Notes: a model not told the origin generated them from the letters alone. A stretch of DNA of 64,000 bases from Epiperipatus broadwayi (GCA_028023455.1 JAQFVV010006629.1:62001-126000), one strand, 5' to 3'. Shown: positions 12,701-26,602, counted from the stretch's first letter. Made by a program: numbers and translations.

Positions 12701-14754
12701 TAATAGATAAATTATTTAGTTTCTGATTCTAAAAAGGTCGAGCTGAATTATTAATTTGTCCCAAAATTAAAAAATACTATTATATTGAGAGGAATTAAAA
12801 GTTGTTTTTTTTATGTGCATATAATTATTGTAATACTTTTATACTCAAAACAGATTAAGAAATATATTTTATTTAAATTATTTCTATACCAAATCAAAAA
12901 GTAAAAATGAAAAATAACTATTGTGCTTATAAGATTATCTTAAGTTTTATTAATTAATGAAAAAAAAAAATTATTTGGGCCATCCTTAACAGGTAGTTGT
13001 AAATACTGAAATACATGTTAAGTTACTATGATGGTTAAGTTAATATGATTTATTTGTCCATAATGTTGTCACAAACAGAAATATTGTTAAAATTTTTAGA
13101 TATATAATATGTTAAATTTATTTATTTATAATATATGGACATGTTTAAAAAGATAATGAAATATAATGTAAATAATGTCCAATAGATGGAGTGAATATTA
13201 TTATTTGTTTATGTGAATTGTATAATATAATATCTTGAGAAGGTCTCAATGGAGATGAAAGCCGGTTTGATAAATATTTAAATATAATTATTAATAGTTG
13301 TTTATTTCAATCTTGTTTGATTGATTATTTATTTACATGTTAAGTTAGAAGCTTGGCTTGTAAAGAATAGTTTTGCTTTCATGAGGACTTCATATAAGTC
13401 AAGTTTGTGGGTTCCAGAAGAGGCATGCCATTAGTATTGTTATAGGGGCTATCAAAACCACTATGCATTGACAGAAACCAACAGATCAATTGTGACTTGC
13501 ATTTCACATAGTTTGAAGTTATATAGCAACTCTGTAAGTTGGAAGTCATTCAACAATTGCCTATCCATTGACCATGTCATTTATCAGAAGGGGGATTTGC
13601 TGGTCCAGTAACAATGTCCATAGAAAAAGTATGCAGAAATTTTGGATAATAAAAAGTTTTTAAATTTATTTATTATACATAATTTTATTTATGTTTATGA
13701 AACAATTATTATTTAATTTAAATTTAAAAATATAATTAAGTAAAGATGTAGACGTGAATTAATATTAAATATTCCCTTAAAAAAATATTTTTTAAAGTGT
13801 TTTATAATCAACAATTAACTGTATAATCACACAATTATGAATTAAGACTAAAAGTTTTTTTTTACAAGTTATTCATGGATGGATTTATAGTTAGAATTAG
13901 ATAAGTGCCAATCTAAATTCATAAATAATAATCAATATTTTTACATTTTCTTTATGAAAGCACTTATGTAAAAGGAATTATATATTGTTAAAAGAGTAAT
14001 TTGATCCTAAGATTTGAAATGCAAACTAATAAGTAAGTAAATAGTCAAAATGTATTTTTAATATGACAAAATGCACATAGGTAGTATGTATTAGGAATGT
14101 ATTTTGATCAATAGTAGCATTTATATATGTGAAATTAGAAGAGCATATATTTAACCCATATTGCTACTGTTATTGTTTTCCATATATTTAATTATTTGAT
14201 ATCTATCTAATATTTTAATTGTGTTGGAATCAGATAAATAGTCTTGTATTTATTTTAGACTTTTCATCAATTCATGTTATTATTGATTAATTAATAAAAT
14301 TATTATGGTTGTTACAACATTTATTTAAATAACAGATAAAATATTTATCTACTTTATATTCTTGCAAACATATTTGACGGATTCTTTTACTCTACATGAA
14401 GCTAAACACTGGACAATAACAAAATACTGGTGTGTGTATGTATTCTGTTTAATCCTCTGAAATTATATAAATACTGCTTTGCTATTATCAGTTGTATTAT
14501 TTAGTGTTGAATCTAGTATTGCTCAGAATCATCTTTAAATTCCACATTCATATAGAATTTATATTATTAGCAGCATACACTTAATATGAACACAAATTTG
14601 AAAAAAATCATTGTCATGGTTATAACTAAATATTTTATTTAATTAATTTTAAGATTATTTCATTATAAATTGCATGTCAAAATGGAGTATAATAAATACA
14701 TTATATATCTCTTTATACTTAATTTATTAATGTATATATAGGTATACATAAATT
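12701..14754. other. AT-rich stretch with one unexplained denser patch
   Basis: Mostly low-complexity AT sequence. The patch at about 13370-13640 is less AT-rich and has more varied word content than its surroundings, but all frames on both strands are interrupted by stops and I see no splice-bounded frame. It could be an old repeat or a decayed pseudogene; I cannot name it. Confidence 0.35.
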
Positions 14755-14978
14755 CAGGCAAAAACTCACTATATGTATTGCCACACAGCTAGCTAGAGTA
14801 ATCAATGGATGCCAGAAGGCTTGTGCATAAAATCCCCGTCTAGTGCCTACTCATCCAATATCCCCAGACTAGTTTCTGGCTTGTAGGCACTAGATGGGGA
14901 TTTTATGCACAAGCCTTCTGGCATCCATTGATTACTCTAGCTTGCTGTGTGGAAATACATATAGTGAGTTTTTGCCTG
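14755..14978. repeat. Near-perfect foldback element, 96-bp arms
   Basis: Two inverted arms of equal length (14755-14850 and 14883-14978, 96 bp each) differ at only a few bases and are separated by a 32-nt loop. Outer ends read CAGGCAAAAACTCACTATAT on the left and the complementary ATATAGTGAGTTTTTGCCTG on the right. The arms are less AT-rich than the surroundings and non-coding. A transcript would form a long, almost uninterrupted hairpin. This fits a young foldback MITE; no target duplication is evident. Confidence 0.8.
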
Positions 14979-16060
14979 TTTTAATAACAGTTATAAGCAA
15001 GCATAAGAAATGGTGATCACGTGATGTTTATTGGCTTATATATAAATTCAATATACAATTGGAGTCTTGTGCAACAAAAATATAATTTGTTTTAAAAATA
15101 TCTTTGTTTAATGATATGTTTATTCAATGGTTCAATGAATTATATATATTTAAGGATAATTCATTCCAGAACCACAACCTACAGCACTATTACTCTCCAA
15201 TGCAAATACTTAAATAGCAAAAATAAAATACAAAATCAAAACTATAAGTGTAAAAATACATAAATTAATTTACTGTATTTACCTTTTACCCTATACTGAC
15301 AACTTAAATTGAACTTTTAAAACCATAAAAAATGTTACATTGATGCTAACATTTGCTATTTGCCATTTCTTAATTTACATTAGTAAGAATTTCCGTCAAC
15401 TTCATTGTATTACAGTATAAATTATTTAATCTTGAAATTTCTTTCACTACTTGTGCATTTTTTGTTCCATCTGTAATTTTTAAAAAAGGATTTCATAACT
15501 ACAACATAGATCTTTGGTAATTTTAGCGCTACCTCACTTAGTTTTCTAATTCCATTTTTTTTTTTTTTGACTTATGACAGTATGTATGAGGAATAATTAA
15601 AAAAAATAAATACAGCATTTCATTGCTAAAAGTACAAATGAATAGGTAAAAAAACTACATTAATAAGAAAACTTTTAGAAAATTTTAGAAAGATATTGAA
15701 TGAATAAATTTAAATGTTCTGAAACATCTTGCATGTGTGCATATTGTGTCAGCCACTGTTATTCATCATAACATTTGCATTCATTGATTTAGTTATTACA
15801 TTTTAAGATTATAGCAGGAAAGTATTTTTGTTCTTTCTAAAGATGTATTTAATAATAATTAAGGTAAAAATAATTTTATTTTGCCATAAACTTTATGCAA
15901 ATTGAAAGTCATTTATATGAAAAATTAATTGTGCAGTTTATTTCTTAATTTAGCTATATTGAATGTTTACTATTATTAGTTTAAACAATATTTGGTTAGA
16001 GAAGGTTTCTGAAAGGAAATGTGTTAAGTGTAAGTTTAATTTATTCTAATGCTATAATTT
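14979..16060. other. AT-rich stretch, nothing recognised
   Basis: Between the foldback element and the tandem duplication at 16061. It contains a T tract near 15557-15569. No exon, RNA gene or paired terminal repeats were found. Confidence 0.4.
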
Positions 16061-16421
16061 ATGAAGTTATATTATATATTTCATTTATAATTTTAATTAA
16101 AATTTGTCATTGAAAAAATCTCAAATACTATATGATGATAACTGATTGATGTTTGATAAGTCAATTATAGTGCTATCTAGAGATTAAAAGGCTTTGAGAA
16201 GTGGAGCTGATAATTTTAATTAAGTGAATTAAATTGATAACTAAGCCATTTATGAAGTTATATTATATATTTCATTTATAATTTTAATTAAAATTTGTCA
16301 TTGAGAAAATCTAGAATACAATATGATGCTAATTGATAAGTTAATTATAGTGCTATCTAGAGATTAAAGACTTTGAGAAGTGAAGCTGATGATTTTAATT
16401 GAATTAAATTGATAACTAAGT
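16061..16421 (+). repeat. Tandem duplication, period about 191 bp, two copies
   Basis: The block starting ATGAAGTTATATTATATATT at 16061 recurs at 16252. The two copies stay alignable through GTGCTATCTAGAGATTAAA and end in TTGATAACTAAG, with small indels in the second copy. No coding frame. The simplest reading is an old segmental tandem duplication. Confidence 0.8.
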
Positions 16422-19168
16422 CTTATAAAAAAAGTTCATTTCCTGACATAGTAGTCATTACTTAAATCAATTTAATGATAAAAACTGTACAGTGTAGGAT
16501 TTGTATGTTATATTTACCGAGGCTGTAACCTCGAGAATATGCGTGAAAAATGTGATAGTAGGGACCTCTACAGGTGTTTAACCACAAGTTGTATGAACTA
16601 AAGTTATGCAAAATCCTTTTCACTTACTGTTACATAATTCACATGAGAATTGAATGTATCATACTTTCATGGATAGCAGGATGACCAAGAATCTCATTAA
16701 TTATTATTTCTCCATACTATTTTTTTAATTATTTATATTATTGATACAGAAGTAAATGAATGTGTTTTATATTATGAATAATTTCATGTTCTAATCTAGA
16801 ATTGGTTGCTAATTATTGCAAATAGGATGATGACAAATTTTTATTAAAACTTTCTTTTATATTTTTTTGAATATAGTTTGTTTTTTTATTGGTCTTTCTT
16901 TTATCACCATTATTCAGATTGAATAATTTTTTTTTTTTTGTTATTCTAGTAAATTCATTATATAAATTCTTCATTTGTGCAAGGCTTCTCAAGTTAATTG
17001 TATTCAATTTAAGGTTAAATTTTTTCATACTGATTACTCATACAATTATTACCACATTTAAAACATATCTGCTTTTATTAGTCAGTTTTATATAGTTCAT
17101 TACATTATTATTCAAATTGAGCCATTTTAACTGTTTCATTTTCCCATGAGTTTAGGGATGGCTGATAAAATGAAGAAATTTCTTATTTTTAAGTTAGATT
17201 GCTACTTATTTTTTCTTCAGATAACAACTTTCTTCTGATTTTTTTTACTGATTTTTTTTTTTCATTTAATGGCTATCTGTTTTCCTTTATTAATATTCAG
17301 TAATGCAATATTTTTATTATTTTTTTCTACCCTTGATAGACTTTTTTTGTACTTAAATTTTTAATCCTGTCTTCATTGCAGGGCTTATGCTGGTGTTTGA
17401 GATATCTAAAGCAGGATACCCAAGCTATGTTCTGGGATATATTTGACCAGGAAAAAAAATTTATGTGATCTTTCTGGTTAAAATTTTTTTTACATAAAAA
17501 TAAGGAAAAAATTAACAATTGGAAAATCCAAAAAAAAAAGCATGATTTTCAGTAATTATTTTGTAAATTTTTAAATGTTATAATGTAAGAAAATATTATT
17601 AAAATAAAATTATCACGATGTTTGTATGATATATACTAGCATTTTATTGTTTTTCTCCATAAACTAAATAATTCTAAAAAAACATCATGGATTGTTTATG
17701 GTTAATTCCATTTCACCATTAACGTTTTTTTTCAAGAGCTACAAACTTCATTTTGCTTTCAAACAGTTTAAACATTAATTTTGAAGTGATTATATTTTAT
17801 TTTTTGTTTGTCACATTAGACAAATGTTTTGCTACTCAGATTCTCATTTATGTTTTTCTTCAACTTGACTAAAGCAAAATATAATATTTAAATAAAATCC
17901 TGCAATTTTTGTAAGTAGATATTTAAAGATATATTTTAAAGTTGAATAACTATTAATCATAAAAGGTATTTTTTGAAATTTATTATTAGAATAATTAAAG
18001 TTAAATTCCAGCAATCTCACATGATGTCCAAAAAAAAAAAAAAGTAGAATCTGAGTGTCATATTTAATACTCTAGTTATTGAATTACTGTATTTTTTAAT
18101 AGCAAATATAATTAAGTATATTTATCATGTAAGGAAAATCATAACAATATCATTAATCTAATATGTTCTTATTGAATAAAAAATTAGATTATGTACTTAA
18201 TTTAAGATGACTATAGCAATAAATATTATTTTATTAATGATTTTTTTTTTATATAATTGATATTCCTTGTTTAATTTTATTTCCATATTGTTATTAATTC
18301 TGATTTTTTTTTTGTAAATATATGTTTCTATATTGAATAAAAGAAAACAGAATAGTAGATTATTTTTTATGTGCAGTATTCATGTAATTGTTTTAATATA
18401 TATATATCCATTCTATTATTTATCTTACTATATGATTATGTATATAATGTTAATTGTTGGTCATCTGAGATGACTAACTTTATCACTAGAAATATCAAAT
18501 TTCTTTTAGTTTACATCCATTACATCTACAAAATGACTTTGAAAACAAGATGATCTAACACTATGTTAGTTAAAAAAACAAAAAAACAAAATATAAAAGA
18601 TATAAAATTACAGGAAATTGTATTCATTAGCAAAAAGTATGATCAACTAGTCTTACTAAAGAAATGGTTGTTGGCCAATAAACACACGCACACACACCAC
18701 ATATATACATAAGTCTGTATTGCAAATCACATTCTAGTGATTGTTTTAGAACTCATGACTTAGAATCATATTTTCTTAACCATATCTTTATCTTGATTTA
18801 TTTTAATTTATAGGTCTATATGAATAATGTAAGAATATTCTATATTAAGTCACTCAGTAAATAAAATTTAAAGAGGTGGTGTTAGGAATAACACCTAATT
18901 ATATGTTTGAAGTAAATAAAAACAGTGACAAAAATAAATTGATATAATAAATATTAAATTAAAATATAATGCAGAAATACTTTTTTATTTTTTTATAATC
19001 AGTTAAAATATTCTATACCAAAATCTTAGAAAATCAGAACAATGTACTCAACAAAAATAAAGAATAATTACTATGTAATGATTTTCAACCCCTTTCTAAA
19101 CTACACAAATTTCAAATAGCTTTGACAAGTTTCTAATTATAACATGGATCTTTCTGTCATTTAAGGAT
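16422..19168. other. AT-rich stretch, nothing recognised
   Basis: Contains a small GC stem (CGAGG CTGTAA CCTCG near 16519-16534) and many T runs, including 16925-16939 and 18241-18250. Open frames of 60-70 codons are low-complexity. No supported gene. Confidence 0.4.
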
Positions 19169-19305
19169 ATGCCCTATGCAATTTGGCACAATAGGTAGAG
19201 TATGTGACTTGGGATTGGGAGATCTCAGAATCGACTGGCACTTGCAGTTCTTGTGCTCCAATTTCTTATGAACTGCTGAGCAATAAAGCCACATGCTTTT
19301 TTTTG
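19169..19305 (+). mobile_element. tRNA-derived SINE (family with GAGCAATAA 3' module)
   Basis: A perfect A-box-like TGGCACAATAGG lies at 19184-19195, followed by GTAGAGTATGTGACTTGGGA as in tRNA-derived SINE heads. A weak B-box-like CAGAATCGACTGG follows at about 19227. The 3' part contains GAACTGCTGAGCAATAAAGC and ends in a T-rich tract. The fragment near 48896 has a related 3' module, so the two are probably one SINE family. Not a functional tRNA gene: the cloverleaf does not close. Confidence 0.5.
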
Positions 19306-22300
19306 TTAAAGAATATAATCTTTTATAACTAGCTCTCATCATGAAATAAAATATTTTAATCTTCTAATTTTTTTTTCTGTTCTAATGAATTGAACATAAG
19401 CAGATTTATGCAAAAAAATAGTATGAATATTTTATTAATAAATTACAAAAGCATTTTGTATTTATCTTTTCAACTGCAATTTTTACAAGAAAAAGAAATA
19501 TGTATATTCATTTAATTAATTTAAGACATAAGTGGATAAATTTCAATAAGATAAATTATTATTTATAATTCTTTTTATCATTTTTTATATTAATAAATTA
19601 TGAAGTTATATTTTATGTTGAAAAATGTATAGCATGCTATCTGAAATTATGCTCTTCTCCCTTATAAATAAATATAAAAAAATTATTTCACTATTTGTTA
19701 TTAGCCCAGATAGGGATTAGTTTGTTAAAAATTAAGTCCATTATTTTCTATGTTTCTTTTCATCATTATGTCTTTGAATGAGAAAAAAAATAAATTATAT
19801 ATGTTACATCATTTAACATAATTATCTTCTAATTGAAAGTGTCTATCCTGATTCTCTCATGGTAAATTTTCCTTTGTAAAAGACTATTGTCCAAACTTTA
19901 TCATTTTTTTATACTTGCTAATATTGTTGTGTCTGCTTTATACTTTAGCAGTTACATTAAAAAATAAATAATAACTTTGGACAAAGTCTTAAGAAATTAA
20001 GAATGCTCAGGCAAGGAATATCCTAGGGAAAAAATATTATCTCATTTTCTTCTTGCTTATTTTTTTTTGATAAATTAACATGTATATTAATCTGTATTTT
20101 TCCTTTCAAATCTAATTAAAGCATTTCTAGGGTTTAATGAAGTTTAAACTACCACAGTATTATAAAACCTGCTGAATTTTTTATTATTATCTAGTATTAA
20201 CAATAAAAATTTCAAAAGTATTATAATAAAAAATTTCTTTTTTCAATCATCTATCTTGTTATTTTGTTTCTGAATTTTGTTATTCAAGAAAAATTATTAA
20301 ATTGAAAAATGTAAAAGATATAAGATTTTAGAAAATTATTTTGACTAAAATGTAGCTAGATATTTTCTACTTTCACCGAGAGAAGGACTATTGTCCAGTA
20401 CCTGATATGCACAGTGTATGCATATACTATATAAATATATCTAGCTAAAAATAGAAATAAATATACAGACTTTCTTCAGATTTTAAGACATTGAAAATAT
20501 ATTAATTGACTCAATTCATATAAATGTATGATAAAAAAATAACATAATTTTTTGGGGGGAGAAAAAACAGACTTTCTATGACTTTCAAGGCACTGAAGAT
20601 ATGGCAGCTGAAATCTTTATATATAATACATTCATAAAGTAAAATTTTAAAAACTAAATTGCTTAACAAAATTTAAAATTAAAATTCTAATAACATTCAT
20701 CTGCTAAGATAATATTACATATATACATACATATATTTTAAAAATTAGTTGATGCTTTTTTTTTTAATGTAAAATATTTATAAAATTAATCATAAAATGC
20801 TCCTTTATTTGTCTTCTAACTGGAATGTTCCTGATTTTCCATTGATAGTTTTTTAATTTATTTGATTTTTAATATAAACTTTCACATTTTTGTATTTGTA
20901 AAATAATCAATAGATTTTTCACTATATATATATAAATTAAAAATATTGTTTGTGTGTTTTTAGCATGGGAATATAATTGAGTGATGAGTAGCCTATTATT
21001 GTGATTGCAATTGATTTTCAATTGATTTTAGTATCTTAACTTAATATCTTCATCTTTCTTTATGGATTTGATGAGTTTTTTTTAAAATCAAAGTTCTCTC
21101 TTAATTTAAAGTAGGCTTTCCTTTATTATCTGATAGTGACAAACTTTTATTTTTTAATTTTTGCATTGTATATTTGAATTTTTTTTTAATCATATGGATG
21201 TAACATTTTAATATTATCTTTAAATACAGGGGTGGTAAATTAGTATTAAGTTATACTTGAAAGTATAATAGCTATGATAGAAATAACAGATTCTCTGTGA
21301 AGTAATATATGGCAACACAGATTAATTTGATCACAGTTTAATAGACATATAAGTATATGTTTGGTACCATTACCTAATTTATACTCAAGGTTTTTTTTGT
21401 GTGTTTTCAAAATGACTACAAAGAATATTCAAGAAAAATATTTCTGGCTTGTGGTAAAAAATATTTACCTGTATCAAATTATTTAAATTGTAATTTAAGG
21501 AAGCTATCGGGAGACCAATATATTTGTATCTTGGAAAAGTGTATCAATAGACACTCATCCATTCTCATTTTATTTGATTATATTTAGCAACAAATCAAAC
21601 GGCTTATCTTTTAAGAATATTGAAAGTCATTTATTCTATATTGCTGCAAAACCATGAATTAAACTTATAATAAATATATTTTTTTACAAAAATTTAGAAA
21701 TTATTAATAAATTTATAAAATCTCTTAACATGGAAAAGTAAGTGGAGACTAAGAAAAACAAAGCTTTATGAGATCCAGTGCAAAGTCTCAAAATTCTTTT
21801 TATTCAAATTTTTAAGAGTAGAAACATCTTTAAAGGAACTAACAATCACTGCATATAAGATAGTAAGCTTATGTATTAAAGTATTAAATTCAGGATTGAC
21901 AAACATCAGTAGAATATTGTGTATGTTTCTCTTTCACAACACCTTTCTATTCTATATCTAACAAAATTAGTACATATTGATGAACTTGTGTTTGGTTTTG
22001 ACTGTATTGAATAATGAAGATCCTTTGAGCAGTAATTAAACCAAAGCAAAATGCTGTTGGACAATTATTTACCAACATTATCCATCCAGAAATTATTTTA
22101 AAAATTTGACATGAAAGCAAAAATATAACAATTTTTAAATCTATTAAACCTAACAGTGATCTTAAAAAACTATTATCCCCAATATTATTATTATTATATA
22201 TTTTATGAGCTTTTTGAAAGAAATTTTAACATGAATTATGGCAACAGTTGGAGAATGATCTATCTTTAAAACAGACTGAATTCATGTTGCTATGAATAAG

Positions 22301-22692
22301 TTATATATTTTGTATTATATACCTTAAAATGAGTTTCAAAATAAACAAAATAGAGTATGTTTATTGAACTAATTTCTATTTTCATTTGTATTTGGAAAAT
22401 TAGTCTCTTTATAAATCTCTAAAATTTGAAAATACAGAAAATTAATTAATTTACATGACAAAAGTGCTTTCCAATTTAAAAATTTAAGTGACTAAGTGAT
22501 GATTATAGCAAATATAAAATTTTCTAGAATAATCTTCCATAATGTTTAGTTCTATCATCTACATTATATAAGATATTCAACAGTGATCTTCTAGACATAA
22601 GATACAAGAAATTCATTTATGTTGATAACATTACCTTGATTTCATAAGACAGATTTCTCTGAGAAATAGAAGCATCACATTATTGAGACTTA
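19306..22692. other. AT-rich stretch, nothing recognised
   Basis: Low-complexity AT sequence up to the mariner-type element. ORFs of about 60 codons (for example 21399-21587) have no domain and no splice borders that would support them as exons. Confidence 0.4.
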
Positions 22693-23811
22693 TACCGTGT
22701 TTCCTCGAAAATAAGATTGGATCTTATATTAATTTTTACTCCAAAAGTATAGGGCTCATTTTTCAGGGGATGTCTTAGTTTTTCATGTACAAAAATCTAC
22801 ATTAATTTACATTTTTCAAGTACTTTTTCTCTTTACAGAAAGCTGTAAGATTTTTACGCCGAAACCCCCCCCCCCCCACAATTCCTTTCTTGTACTTGCT
22901 AAAATAGCACTTTTTATTTCTCACTCATCTTATCTCATGTTCAGAATATTATTCCATTTAAATTTACCATTAAGTCAAGTATTAATTGAAGACTTACGAG
23001 ACAGGAGTTGTAACAAAAATGATTAGAGTAGAATGGTTTGTTCCAACAAAATCAACAAAAAAATACAAATACAAAAATTCAGAAAATGTTTCTGTATTTC
23101 ACACATGCACCATTAAGTTTATTACAACATATGGTGTATTGAATTACAATGATTTATATATGACAACTACATTGTTACCAAGTGAGAACATGATGAACAG
23201 CAAATTACTTGTAATAGCCCTGCTTGGGTATTCTTTTTTAAAATGTTTCTTTAAAAAAAAGATTGATGATTTAATTTAAGCTAAACTTTGATTATTAAAA
23301 TCACTTCTGTTATTTTGTCTTTTAAGAGGAAAAAAAAATATTTAAGAAATCAAACTAATTTTTGTCTTGAATATTTAAAAGCTATCATGATGAAACTCTA
23401 AAACTACATCAAGCATTCTAAATTTAATTATTAAATAAAATAAGTATCTAAAATATATAAATAAAATTTATAAATTGTTTGATATTGCCGACTTGTGGTA
23501 AATTGTTTCTCTATAAAGATAGAATTCTATTTGTCCAAAATGGTCAATGGAATAATGCAAAAGAACCATATAATTTGTATTACCATTTATTTAAAGCATT
23601 AATGTCAATAATATTGTTTATTTATATATTCATTACTTTATAATTCAGTATGTCCATCATGTGATATCATCAGGCAAACAAAAGTTATCTATCTGGCTGA
23701 TGACTTTAACTAGGGCTTATATTTGAAGTAGGGCCTATATTATAAGCATCATGAAAAAATCAAGCTAGAGCTTATTTTCTGGCTAGATCTTATTTTTGTG
23801 GAAACACAGTA
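22693..23811. mobile_element. TA-flanked TIR element (Tc1/mariner type, non-autonomous)
   Basis: The left end reads CCGTGTTTCCTCGAAAATAA from 22695, and the reverse complement of the right end reads CTGTGTTTCCACAAAAATAA ending at 23809. Both are flanked by TA. Subterminal sequence is also inverted: AGGGCTCATTTTTCAGG on the left mirrors the repeated ...GGGCTTAT... and ...AGAGCTTATTTTCTGG... blocks on the right. This fits the widespread family with ends resembling 'GTGTTTCCcCGAAAATAAG'. The interior of about 900 bp has a poly-C run (22866-22877) and a 97-codon frame at 22986-23279 with no transposase motif, so no active gene is called. Confidence 0.75.
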
Positions 23812-25897
23812 TTGCTATTATTCTTGACATTGTTTTACATTTTCTGTTCAATATAGCTGACATATTAACAAGTTCTGTTTATTTTTAAATTTTTTTCTCC
23901 TTATGATGATGAATTTCTAGAAAAATTTGTTAGATTGAATGCAGTACAATGTTTACAACTGTTGCAAATTAAATTAATTGTTATAATTAGTAGAATTTCT
24001 CATGATTTTAATTGCCCTGAAAGTAAACAAGACCAACAAATGAATCTATCAATCATTATATTATAAACTTATGAAAACTTAAATTTTTATAATATTTCTG
24101 TCTCACATTCTTTTCCTTCAAAAAGAAAAAAAAAATCTTAATACACACATACATAAAACAATTTCTAGTTGAAATTTAGATTTTACAAAAACTTTCTCAA
24201 TTCAAAGTTTAAAATATACTCCTCATTTAGATTATATAGTGAAATTTACTCATTTTGAATAATTTAGAATAGTGTATTAAAATTTGTTAATTAAATTTTA
24301 TTTCTCAAAGTATTCTCATTATCATAAAATAGCACAAAAGATTTTTTAGCTTTCCCCATTTTCATCAAAATAATTTTGTTATCTTGAAAGAATTAATAAG
24401 TATAGTTACTTCCTAAGGAACTTGTGTGATATTTGGACATGCAAAATGGAAAATTGAATACAGTAACTATATTCAATTGATCTTTCACATTTTTTTTTAC
24501 ATCACTCATCTGAGAGTCACTATTTTATTATGCATTAAATCACTTAAGATATTTATTGACTTTTGATTAGGTTATATGCCATATTATAATCTCTCTTTAT
24601 TGTATGCATAATATATCTTTAAATTACATTTTATTTGCTTATCCTCTTATCTTGCTTTGATCAAATTAAATTTTGTTAAATTATATTTCTTTTTGGTATG
24701 TTTTTATTGAATAAAACATTTCTTGCCTATTTTAAATTAGATTAAGCTGGTTTAGATAAAGCACTCTTATGTTTTTGATTTTTGCCTTGATCAACTAAAT
24801 TTATGGTCATTATCATACTCCAAAAGAAATATCAGCTCAAATCTGAGGAAAGTCACTGGGGAAAATGTATTGGTGAAAAGGCTTTAATAATTATAACAAA
24901 CCTATTTCTTCTATCATTATAAAGAGAAAATGGGCAAAAAAAGATTGTAACAGAAATGTAGTTATTTCTCTAAAGACTATTACTAACATTTAAAAAGTAA
25001 ATGGAAATTTTAAGTAGTGTATAGAAAACAAAATGTTCAATGACTTCGTTAACTGTTTTGATGACAGTAATACATTTTGCATTATTACTCTATATTACTT
25101 GAGAATAGAGTAATTTAAAGTGAGTTATGATGGAAAGTGTAAATTTTATGTGCATATGAATATGTAAATAAAACAAGAATACTGTATTATAATATGGATG
25201 AAGAAGATGATTTGTTTTTTTTAAAAGGCTAGTAATGAAGGTATAAAAGACAAAAAAAAAAGAGGTTTTATTAGTCCAAATATTGATGGATCAAAAAAAT
25301 TGAGTCAATACAATGATTGGGATCAAATGAATCTAGATGGTTTTGTTTGTTATTTATAAATTTTAAAACAGGTTTTGTTTAATTGAATTTCTTAAAAAAT
25401 AAAAAATTCAATTACACTGTGTGCAATGGTCTTAAGAATAATTAAGAAGTGAATAATTATTGAAATGAGTTGATAACAACAACAACAAAAAAAAAATGCA
25501 TGAGATATATATAAAATCTGAGAAGTAAAACTTATTTTTTAAAATTTTATTTAATTCAATTCCTCTAAAGATTTTATGTAATTCAATTACTGCTTAATTC
25601 GAATATTTTTCTGATTTTTCAATTTAAATGAATTTTACAATATGCTGTATAAAACATAATTAGAGTATGCTTCTGTATTAAATAATTGCTGTTATTGCCC
25701 CCCCCCCCCCCCCAGTATTTTGTTTTATATTTGTGTAAATTTAATTCTGTTTGATCAGTTTATTTTATCTCCAGTAATATGCTTTTAATTAAAAAAAAAA
25801 TTTTTTTATAAAAAAATGTTATACTTTTTTACTTCTATATATATAATAATGCTCATTAAATCAAATAATTTTTTTTTTACTTTTGGGAAATATATGT
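23812..25897. other. AT-rich stretch with a poly-C tract
   Basis: Nothing coding is supported. A C homopolymer of 16 bases at about 25699-25714 stands out in otherwise AT-rich sequence. Confidence 0.4.
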
Positions 25898-26602
25898 ATT
25901 TAAGCACAAGTACGTGTGCGGCGCAGCTGTTCCCAAAAACTATTAATACAAAATAGCTAACTAAAAATAATAAACTAGCTGAGCGCTTTCAAAGGATCTT
26001 GCCTTCATAATCATAGCTTGCTAATACATTTAATGATATGCAAATATGCTAATTCCATTTTTTTGATAAAGCATAGCACATGTCCTTCCTATTTATGGCA
26101 TCGTTGTCTCGTGAGATGAATAAAGCCTCTTTGATTTTTCTTTTAAGGTCATGTCTCTCTCTACACACGATTGTGGGATTGTCTGGAATGCACTTGTGAT
26201 GACTTGTGCTCTGGTGCTGATAGAAAACTGAATAGGTAGAAGGATCGTTGTGAGCTCTATCCTTCTACCTATTCAGTTTTCTATCAGCATCAGAGCACAA
26301 GTCACCACGAGTGCATTCCGAACAATCCCACAATCGTGTGTAGAGAGAGACATGACCTTAAAAGAAAAATCAGAGAGACTTTATTCATCTCACGAGACAA
26401 CGATGCCCTAAATAGGAAGGACACGTGCTATGCTTTATCAAAAAAATGGAATTAGCATATTTGTATATCATTAAATGTATTAGCAAGCTATGATTATGAA
26501 GGCAAGATCCTTTGAAAGCGCTCAGCTAGTTTATTTTTTTTAGCTATTTTGTATTAATAGCTTTTGGGAACAGTTGCACCGCACATACACTCGTGCTTAA
26601 AT
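25898..26602. repeat. Very large palindromic foldback element
   Basis: Left arm 25898-26245 and right arm 26259-26602 are inverted copies of about 345 nt separated by only 13 nt (26246-26258). Matches run the whole length, from the ends (ATTTAAGCAC / GTGCTTAAAT) to the centre (AATAGGTAGAAGGAT / ATCCTTCTACCTATT), with scattered substitutions. The arms contain TTAA symmetrically at both ends (25900-25903 and 26597-26600), so a TTAA target duplication, as in piggyBac-type MITEs, is possible but cannot be told apart from arm sequence because TTAA is its own complement. The arms are richer in GC than the flanks. No arm carries a convincing ORF. Any read-through transcript would give a dsRNA-like hairpin. 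Confidence 0.85.

Noticed and set aside
16519-16534. Hairpin CGAGG-CTGTAA-CCTCG as terminator or RNA element
   Set aside because: Only five base pairs and no associated gene.
22986-23279. 97-codon ORF in the mariner-type element
   Set aside because: No DDE or helix-turn-helix motif; low-complexity; probably chance.
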